Assembly (NCBI GenBank): GCA_022072055.1
Contig: JAJVIK010000016.1
Coordinates: 62,001-126,000, forward strand
Direction: 5' to 3'
DNA length: 64,000 bases
Source of the DNA: a bacterium
GTDB taxonomy: Bacteria > Hinthialibacterota > Hinthialibacteria > OLB16
Position numbers and translations under genes: made by a program. How positions within the stretch are numbered: the first letter of the stretch is position 1; every line of letters begins with the position of its first letter. Positions 58,002 through 64,000 of this stretch are shown one piece after another. Below the pieces are notes generated by a model. The model did no database searches, was not told the origin of the DNA, and saw only the letters and a list, made by a program, of their open reading frames with translations.

Positions 58002-60336
58002 GCTCGGCGGGGATGCCGAGGAGCTGACTCTCCACCTTCTCCCCTGTTCGCGGATCGAGGGTACCAAGAATCAGAACCCATTTCTTGCCGAGAAAAGTTT
58101 CGGGAAGCTTGGCCGGAAGCGTGTATGCGGCGCGTTCTCCGGGGGCGAGTGTCGCGGGGGGTCGTCCCAACGCGGAGTAAGGGAGCTTCAGTCGGATCAC
58201 GTGGCCGCTGGATGGCTCGCCCAATGAAACCTCGAAGTGACGCGCTGGGGGGCGCCGGTCGGTTCCCTCCCAAAGGACCAGGACAGTGTGATCCTCGGTG
58301 ATCCTTGCTCCCACCCAGCTCCCCCCTTCGCGAAAGGGGATTGCGGCCGGAACTTGCGGCGGAACCCGACCCTCGAGGAGCTCCCTGGAGGCGCCATCCG
58401 GACTCACCTCAGCCCCAACTCCCTGGAAAGTGAACGGCGCCCCCTCGGAGTCGGACAGGTTTTCGACCTCATAGAACGGAAGGTCCCGGAGATGGCTGCC
58501 GAGTCGAGCGGGACGTTCGAGTTTGACCGAGAGCTCGGTGGGGCCGGGCGGGAAATCCTCCGGTAAACGAACTGTCCAGCGGTCCAGAACTCGCTCTCCA
58601 GGCGCCCATTCCGTGAACCGTCTCAGGCCGCCCCAAGGGAAGTGATCCAGCAAGAGGCGACTTGCCGCCGCGCCGTGTTCAAATCGATCCATCCGCGCGG
58701 CGATGCAACCCGCGAAGCCAGGAGTGCGCCGGCATTCCCAGAAAAGGCTCAAGGTCACCCAATCCCCCGGCTTCACCGTGGGGGGATCGATCCCATACGA
58801 GAGTAGGGTGAGGTCCTCGCCAAAGGGGACGCGCGCCGGAATGGGCGCGGCCTCTTCCTGAAATCCAGGATTCTCCAGGGGGCTGGGAGTCTTCTCCTCG
58901 GGCTTGTGGGCATGGGCGCGGTAGAGCGAGTGTCCCTCCACGCGGTGATACAACTCGAAACGATTGCTCAGAATCCTCCGGACCGAGGGATTGATCCGGC
59001 TGTCCTCGGTTTCAATCAACCATATCTCGGGATGCGTTTCGAGGACCTCGTTGAGGAGCTCGGGATCTTGCGGCAGAAGTCTCGGCCGCTCTTGCGCCGG
59101 TAGGTTCCGGAGATAGAACGAGGTTTCAATTCGGGGGTAGGGTGCGTTGCGGCCATTGTCGGCGACAAGCATCGGGCAGGGGTTGGGATTCTCAAGAATC
59201 GGACGAACCAACGGCAGCCACACATCCCCCTTGGGAGGGCCCTGGGTCGGCCAAACAAGAACGAGGAGGGCGATCGCGGCGATCGCGCGCGCCGCAGCGC
59301 CTTTTCCGGATCGATCCAGGCGAGTGAAGAGGCGCTCCATCCCGGATGCCGCGAGAGCAAGGTAAACCGGGCATGCGAAGATGAAGTATCGCGGCGCGAA
59401 AAAGGTCTCCTTGGTCGCGAGGACCGCGAGGATCGACGCGGTGGGAACCACAAGCCAGGACAGTGAGAAGAAGAACAGGGTGGACGACTGAAACATCAAC
59501 CTCACAAGGCCCGCAAGCGCGGCCACCGGGACCAGAAAACCCGCGATGGCCGGCTTGGGACCGAGCGGTTCGAGCAGTTCATTCCAAAGCAGGCCGTATG
59601 AAAGGTCGCTCCACCGGAAGGGGGATTCGACTTGAGAGTCCGCCTCGGCCCGTCCCAAAAGGATCAGGAGCTGGGGAAGGTACAGGAGGGACACCGCGAG
59701 CAGCGCGGCCAGTGTGGGAAGGACTCGCCGCCCTCTTCCAGCATCCCCGGATTCCGTGTGTTGCATGCTCCAGAGGAGCAACCAGGAGGTTTCGAGGGCC
59801 ACAACCAACAGTCCGAAGCTGTGGGTGTACAGAACCAGCAGCGCCCACACGCCCCAAACAACCAGTCTTCTTGCGCTGGGCTTGGACCTCCACGCTCCGA
59901 GCGCCCAGAGGCTTCCGAGGGTTCCAAGCAGCCAAAGGGAATACATCCTCGCCTCGAGGCTGTAGCGGACCGGAAGAAAGGCGAGGCACAACAGGAACGC
60001 GGTCCACCACGCCACTTTCTCGTCAAACCAGGCGCGGACCGCGAGCCACCCGACGGGAATCGCAAGCAGGCCCCAGAGCAGCGAGGGGATCCAGTAGGCG
60101 GGGTCCCAGTCGGTGAGGCGACTGACGAGATGGAGGATCAGGTAATCGAGCGCGGGGGCGTGCTGGGTGACCGTGAGACTCCGGAGAATATGCGGGATCG
60201 ATTTCTCCGCGATTTCAATCGCGGTCATTTCATCCAGCCAGAAGCTCTCGCGCCCGGCATGAAGTCGGACCGCGAGCGCAAGGACAGCCAAGCCGAACAG
60301 GCCGAGGATGGTCCTATGCGAAGAGAGGGCATTCAT
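57970..60336 (-). CDS. GT39/ArnT-like membrane glycosyltransferase with extracytoplasmic C-terminal domain
   Basis: A 788-residue protein. The first half has about eleven transmembrane helices; after the first comes [16 protein letters not shown], the acidic loop seen in polyprenol-sugar glycosyltransferases of the PMT/ArnT group. Residues from about 400 on are extracytoplasmic, with a mixed domain ([16 protein letters not shown]) and a beta-sandwich ([20 protein letters not shown]). It should add a sugar to a lipid or protein on the outside of the inner membrane; acceptor unknown. ATG 60336 is chosen because the upstream part of the frame lacks a plausible N-terminus. Confidence 0.82.
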   Translation of the reverse strand: MNALSSHRTILGLFGLAVLALAVRLHAGRESFWLDEMTAIEIAEKSIPHILRSLTVTQHAPALDYLILHLVSRLTDWDPAYWIPSLLWGLLAIPVGWLAVRAWFDEKVAWWTAFLLCLAFLPVRYSLEARMYSLWLLGTLGSLWALGAWRSKPSARRLVVWGVWALLVLYTHSFGLLVVALETSWLLLWSMQHTESGDAGRGRRVLPTLAALLAVSLLYLPQLLILLGRAEADSQVESPFRWSDLSYGLLWNELLEPLGPKPAIAGFLVPVAALAGLVRLMFQSSTLFFFSLSWLVVPTASILAVLATKETFFAPRYFIFACPVYLALAASGMERLFTRLDRSGKGAAARAIAAIALLVLVWPTQGPPKGDVWLPLVRPILENPNPCPMLVADNGRNAPYPRIETSFYLRNLPAQERPRLLPQDPELLNEVLETHPEIWLIETEDSRINPSVRRILSNRFELYHRVEGHSLYRAHAHKPEEKTPSPLENPGFQEEAAPIPARVPFGEDLTLLSYGIDPPTVKPGDWVTLSLFWECRRTPGFAGCIAARMDRFEHGAAASRLLLDHFPWGGLRRFTEWAPGERVLDRWTVRLPEDFPPGPTELSVKLERPARLGSHLRDLPFYEVENLSDSEGAPFTFQGVGAEVSPDGASRELLEGRVPPQVPAAIPFREGGSWVGARITEDHTVLVLWEGTDRRPPARHFEVSLGEPSSGHVIRLKLPYSALGRPPATLAPGERAAYTLPAKLPETFLGKKWVLILGTLDPRTGEKVESQLLGIPAELTGTGSARRE

Positions 60337-60471
60337 GGGGGAGCGACACCAGCAAGACCGTGATTCTCCACTGCTTTGACGCCCGCTGTCACGTCTCCCC
60401 ACGAATGGAGGTGTCAAGGCTATTCCAGATCCTCGGGTGGATGGGTCTCCGGGGCGAGGAATGCGGCCACG

Positions 60472-60840
60472 CTACCTCTTCAAGCGCTCTTTGTTCTCAG
60501 TGATGCGCGACTTGATCAGCTTGCGGACCAGCGCAACGGGCAAAGGCTTCTCCGGCTGAAAGCGGATGGTCCCCTTGCTGGCGTCGTATTCGGTCAGGTC
60601 TTTTTTGTGAGCTGGGATGGTTTTTGCGCTCATGGGGTAAAGGGCGCAGTGGCTCTTGGCCGCGCCGAAAGCCACGAGCATCCGGCCATCCAAGCGGAAG
60701 GCGGGAAGTTGGTAGCTGATGCATTCCTCGGCCTCGGGAGCCGCCGCCTTGATGGTCTTGCGCAACCTCTCCAGCGCCTTGCGCTGAGCTGGGTCGAGGG
60801 GGTCGAGGTACTCATCGATGGTCTTGGGTTTGGGCGGCAT
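60472..60840 (-). CDS. DUF1801 (YdhG-like) protein
   Basis: A 122-residue soluble protein with IDEYLDPLDPAQRKALERLR, ISYQLPAFRLDGRMLVAFGA and ALYPMSAKTIP, the landmarks of DUF1801. The function of the family is not established, although it is fold-related to ArsR-linked and iron-sulfur scaffold-like proteins. It lies 21 bases after the SRPBCC gene and the two probably form an operon. Confidence 0.9.
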   Translation of the reverse strand: MPPKPKTIDEYLDPLDPAQRKALERLRKTIKAAAPEAEECISYQLPAFRLDGRMLVAFGAAKSHCALYPMSAKTIPAHKKDLTEYDASKGTIRFQPEKPLPVALVRKLIKSRITENKERLKR

Positions 60841-60861
60841 GAGGATTCCTTTTGACGCGAG

Positions 60862-61362
60862 TTACTTGCCACTGAAGATCGCGGCCATCTTGTCGAGACA
60901 CTGTTCCATCCCCATCTTGGACAGCTCCATCATCTGCCCCTCCGGCCAGTCGAATTCCGTAACCACAAGTTCAGTCTTGCCGTTGCCCAAGTCCTTGAAG
61001 GTCACCAGGTTGCGTACGTCGCGTGGGAAATCCGGGGGCATGCCGAGTTGAACGGGGTCCACGGTTGTCCCGTTGCTGTCCGACAGATTGTGGATGTACT
61101 CGATCCGCTCCAGCGGAACGATCCGCGCATATCTCCACGCGCTGTACATGTCCTGGCCGCCGAGCCACTCCGGCGCGCGCATGCAGACAATCGAGGTTCC
61201 CCCCTCGCGGACATCCATTTTCGCGCTCGGCGAGGTGAAGCCCGCCGGACCCCACCAGCGCATCACCAGCTCCGCCTCCGTCCAAGCCCTCCACAGCGCC
61301 TCGGCTGAAACATCAAACACACGAGTAAAGATGAGATCGCGCTTCTTGGGTTCGGGGGTCAT
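60862..61362 (-). CDS. SRPBCC/AHSA1-family protein
   Basis: A 166-residue START-like hydrophobic-ligand fold. FTRVFDVSAEALWRAWTEAELVMRWWGP is the family's opening (written here in one short piece: EALWRAWTE), and the C-terminal helix MELSKMGMEQCLDKMAAIF is typical. GAGGAG lies 8 bases before the ATG. SRPBCC/AHSA1 proteins next to DUF1801 genes are common, but the ligand is not known. Confidence 0.9.
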   Translation of the reverse strand: MTPEPKKRDLIFTRVFDVSAEALWRAWTEAELVMRWWGPAGFTSPSAKMDVREGGTSIVCMRAPEWLGGQDMYSAWRYARIVPLERIEYIHNLSDSNGTTVDPVQLGMPPDFPRDVRNLVTFKDLGNGKTELVVTEFDWPEGQMMELSKMGMEQCLDKMAAIFSGK

Positions 61363-61486
61363 GCGCTCGTCTCCTCGGCCGGATATCCGGCGAAAACAAG
61401 GTCCATGGTCGGTCCAAGCGCCTTCCAGGCAAAGGTTGGAGTTCCCATGGGATCGGGTGCTCACCGAATCTTCGTCCTGTGCGGTC

Positions 61487-61939
61487 TTACAACAATTCCT
61501 TCAGGTCGTCGAGGATAAGAGTGCGGATCTCCCGGACTCGAGTGAAAACTCGGTCGTTGCTAAGGACCGCCTGGCAACCCGTCACGATGGCCATGGCTGA
61601 TTGATAGGCATCTGTGAGAGTCAGGTTGTAGTTTGCACGAAGACTTGCAGCGAGGTCAGCCTCCCGAGTTCCGAGCGGGTGAAACTCCACTCCCTCCCCC
61701 GCCGTCAGCACCTGGCGGTGGGCATCCGACAGGGAAATGTCTCCCCTTCGCAATGGCAGGATGAGACATTCCGACAGAGTGATCGGAGAAGTCACGCAGA
61801 CAATAGGTCTCTCCACCTGGACTGCCATGAACCGGTCCATCAAGGGCGCGTAATCCGGGTGCCCCTCCAAATAGTAGACGACCGGCGCGGTATCAAGCAG
61901 GACCTTCGATATTCCCTCCAAAGCCAGTTCCAGGCTCAA
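61487..61939 (-). CDS. PIN domain toxin (VapC-like)
   Basis: A 150-residue PIN RNase starting at TTG. VLLDTAPVVYYLEG holds the first acidic residue (D16), SECLILPLRR the second, and LTDAYQSAMA with LSNDRVF the remaining ones. It overlaps the antitoxin gene by 4 bases (TTGA), which sets the start. Together they form a VapBC-type unit in the usual antitoxin-first order. Confidence 0.88.
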   Translation of the reverse strand: MSLELALEGISKVLLDTAPVVYYLEGHPDYAPLMDRFMAVQVERPIVCVTSPITLSECLILPLRRGDISLSDAHRQVLTAGEGVEFHPLGTREADLAASLRANYNLTLTDAYQSAMAIVTGCQAVLSNDRVFTRVREIRTLILDDLKELL

Positions 61940-62175
61940 CGGATCTCCCGCCTCTCATCGGATTCCCGTCGGGTTCGGGTGACCCACTCCTGCGCATCTT
62001 CTCCACACAGGGGATACGGCGCGGAACCGCGAAGGTCCTTCCAGCGCGGGCGCTCAGCCAACGAAGAACCTAAGTGGATCTTGCGTTCCTCCAAGGCCTG
62101 AATCAGCTCGTCCAGCTCCTCGCAAGACAGTCCGCGGGTCTCCTCCAGAATGCGGGCGTAAATTGCGGAACTCAC
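61936..62175 (-). CDS. Antitoxin partner of the VapC-like toxin
   Basis: A 79-residue helical protein starting at GTG with AGGAGGTGA 9 bases upstream, a strong ribosome site. LSCEELDELIQALEERKI is a helix that resembles short AbrB/addiction-module antitoxins in size only; no DNA-binding motif is clear. The assignment rests on its place directly before, and overlapping, the VapC-like gene. The longer TTG start at 62196 lacks a ribosome site. Confidence 0.65.
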   Translation of the reverse strand: MSSAIYARILEETRGLSCEELDELIQALEERKIHLGSSLAERPRWKDLRGSAPYPLCGEDAQEWVTRTRRESDERREIR

Positions 62176-62315
62176 GATTCCCCTCACCTCCTGCAACTAT
62201 CCTACACGGAACAGACCCCACGGTCACCTCGTTTTGCACCCCCACCGCCGTTGACCGCCTAACCTCCCCATTGCTATCGTTCTTGCCTCTAACCTCCGAG
62301 GGGGACCCATCGACC

Positions 62316-64000
62316 TTGAAAACCTGGCAAAAGTACCTCGTCGGCGCGCTCTTCGCCTTGGGCATCCTCTCACGCCTCTGGGGGCTGGGGGATAAGGCCT
62401 TCCATCACGATGAGTCGATCCACTGCTTTTACTCCTATGAGATGGCCACAGAGGGTCGTTTTAAGGGGGCCAACAACAACGAGGTCACCTTTGGCTACAA
62501 CCCGGTCTATCACGGCCCCTTTCTGTACCATTTCTCCGCGCTGATCCTCTTCATCTTCGGCGATTCGGACTTCACCGCGCGGCTCCCCTTCGCGCTGATG
62601 GGAATCTTCCTGCTCTGGCTGGTGTGGGAGTGCCGCAAGCTGGTGGGGGTTCCGATGGCGATCGGCATGCTCGCGGCGGTCACCCTCTCGCCCATCGTCA
62701 ACTATTACTCCCGCTTCGCGCGCGAGGATGTGAACATCGGCACCGCCTTTTTCGCGGTTCCGGTCTTCGCCGCGCTGTTCCTCAAGACCAAGCGCACCGG
62801 GTATCTGGTGCTCACCGCTCTTTCCCTGGTGATCGGCTACAGCATGAAGGAGAGCTCCTACATGTATGGCTTCGCCCTGGGCTTCTTCGCGGTGGCCTGG
62901 GGACTCTACCGTTGGCTGAGATATGGGAAAGAGGAGTTCCGGAGTTGGTTCGGCGCGCCTTACCCCTTCATCGTGCTGCTGCTTCTGTATGGTTGCTTCA
63001 GTGTCTTTGTGTTCACCTTCGTGGCGGTGGACTATTGGGTGAACCCCAAGGAGCACGGGTTCATTGGGGGACTCTTCGACATCGCGAGCAACGCCTTTTC
63101 CTTCGAGGAGCGGGAGCTCAAGGGCCCGGAGCTGCGCAAGAAGATGGAGGCCCAGACCCGCTTCTTCACCGACCAGGCCCGAGGCGGGGCCAAGAGCGTT
63201 TACATCCTCCTCTCCTTTGTGCTTTCGGGGGTTCTCTTCGCGGGGCTTGAATACCTCCGATTGAAGCGCCTTCCACCCAAGCCATCCCCCGACAAGAATG
63301 CGCAAGAGAGTTCCCCGCCGCAAGGGATCGCGGGTTTCGCGCCGGGCATGATTCCGCTCATCGGCATGACTGCGCTGTGGGTGTTGATGGCCGCCCTCCT
63401 GTTCATCGGACGGGAGATCGTTCCGTTTCTGCTCGCGGTGTTGTGCTGGATCGGTCTGGAGATGGTTCGCTGCCGTTTTTTGCGGCTCGACCGGGATGAT
63501 CCGGGGGCGCCGATGCTGATCCGAACCGCCGCCCCCTGGACCGCGCTGGCGAGCTGTCTCGGAGTCATCCTGCTGGTGTATGTATTCCTTTTTTCGCAGA
63601 TGTTCGCGGATTGGCCGGGGTTGAAGCGCGGGATCTATGATTACATCGAGTATTGGTTCGGCCACCAGCTCGGCGAATACCGCCTGTTCGGACCGAAGTG
63701 GTATTACCTCGCGCGGCTGATCATCTATGAATTTGCGTTCTTGATTGTCGCCACGGTCGGAGTGATCGTGGCGCTGGTGGCGGTGGCCCTCAAGAAATGG
63801 GTCAAGGAGGCGGAATTCCTCACCAAGGAGATCGAGCTCCCCGGCCCGTTTTCGCCCTTCTTCGCGCTGCTGATCTGGCTCGCCTTCTTCAACACGTTGA
63901 TCTACGCCTTGCTGCATGAGAAGGGGCCGTGGCTGGCCTTCCACCAGGCGGTTCCGTGGGCGGCGGTCGCGGGCGGGATCCTCGGGTGGGGGCTATCGGT
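62316..64000 (+). CDS. Agl23-like (TIGR03663) multi-pass membrane glycosyltransferase-like protein, 3' truncated
   Basis: The frame runs from TTG 62316 off the end of the window (561 codons). The N-terminal helix is followed by GDKAFHHDESIHCFYSYE and NPVYHGPFLYHFSALILF, the signature of the TIGR03663 family annotated as flippase activity-associated protein Agl23. About ten transmembrane helices are visible so far. It is related to PMT/ArnT glycosyltransferases and probably works on lipid-linked sugars. GAGGGGG lies about 11 bases before the TTG. The start codon is the weakest part of the call. Confidence 0.85.
   Translation, partial: MKTWQKYLVGALFALGILSRLWGLGDKAFHHDESIHCFYSYEMATEGRFKGANNNEVTFGYNPVYHGPFLYHFSALILFIFGDSDFTARLPFALMGIFLLWLVWECRKLVGVPMAIGMLAAVTLSPIVNYYSRFAREDVNIGTAFFAVPVFAALFLKTKRTGYLVLTALSLVIGYSMKESSYMYGFALGFFAVAWGLYRWLRYGKEEFRSWFGAPYPFIVLLLLYGCFSVFVFTFVAVDYWVNPKEHGFIGGLFDIASNAFSFEERELKGPELRKKMEAQTRFFTDQARGGAKSVYILLSFVLSGVLFAGLEYLRLKRLPPKPSPDKNAQESSPPQGIAGFAPGMIPLIGMTALWVLMAALLFIGREIVPFLLAVLCWIGLEMVRCRFLRLDRDDPGAPMLIRTAAPWTALASCLGVILLVYVFLFSQMFADWPGLKRGIYDYIEYWFGHQLGEYRLFGPKWYYLARLIIYEFAFLIVATVGVIVALVAVALKKWVKEAEFLTKEIELPGPFSPFFALLIWLAFFNTLIYALLHEKGPWLAFHQAVPWAAVAGGILGWGLS

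Noticed and set aside
62370-63944. 524-residue minus-strand frame at the right end
   Set aside because: It lies opposite the Agl23-like membrane protein, whose plus-strand frame has family motifs; the minus frame is rich in His, Gln and Arg and resembles no protein.

Overview
The window is a GC-rich bacterial chromosome segment. Flagellar genes, a heptose-phosphate adenylyltransferase homologue, an MsbA-like exporter, MurB, prepilin-like proteins, Tat-type signal sequences and a dockerin-tailed secreted protein suggest a Gram-negative environmental bacterium. The two prepilins, the Tat-exported Gfo/Idh oxidoreductase, the sulfatase and the large secreted carbohydrate-active proteins resemble genomes of the Planctomycetes-Sumerlaeota-Hydrogenedentota-Omnitrophota kind. 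That placement is inference; there is no rRNA gene to confirm it.

Layout. 1-7.7 kb: housekeeping genes (antiporter fragment, pyrF, radical SAM enzyme, PAS-GGDEF cyclase, fused ABC permease, PLP protein, heptose adenylyltransferase-like gene). 8.1-9.9 kb: a degenerate CehA/McbA-like secreted protein and an orphan FlhB C-terminal domain. 10-13 kb: a zinc-ribbon ABC exporter coupled to DUF1854. 13-16.7 kb, minus strand: the murB, PASTA, rpe, response-regulator operon. 16.7-20.7 kb: sulfatase, a 2TM GAF-like protein with a small partner, and a Gfo/Idh oxidoreductase closed by a strong terminator. 20.8-28.4 kb, minus strand: flagellin 2, flagellin 1, flaG, fliD, fliS. 28.8-30.6 kb: two tandem prepilins, each with its own promoter. 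30.6-42.2 kb: large secreted or membrane proteins (toroid protein, GH42-like hydrolase, metalloprotease with beta-helix and dockerin, Ntn hydrolase with EF-hands). 42.2-42.9 kb: a short-repeat protein.

43.2-57.3 kb is a defence-like island and the most interesting part. It begins with a CARF domain fused to a sigma-54 AAA+ activator and a Fis-type HTH. A good match to a sigma-54 promoter lies over the activator's stop codon, facing an operon of an OLD-like ATPase, a PLD-fold-like protein and an EVE-DUF3883 nuclease-like protein. A 37-residue membrane peptide and an HTH regulator follow. A second, diverged ATPase/PLD-like pair then faces a CARF protein and an SF1 helicase. The second half (about 49.5-55.25 kb) is bracketed by 310-bp direct repeats made of the 3' end of an oligogalacturonate-lyase-like gene: the left copy is a truncated fragment and the right copy belongs to an intact gene. 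This looks like an acquired cassette that recreated the end of its target gene. No CRISPR array, cas gene, integrase or transposase was seen.

57.3-64 kb returns to housekeeping and accessory genes: folE, a GT39-like membrane protein, DUF1801 and SRPBCC genes, a VapBC-like pair, and the start of an Agl23-like membrane protein that runs off the window.
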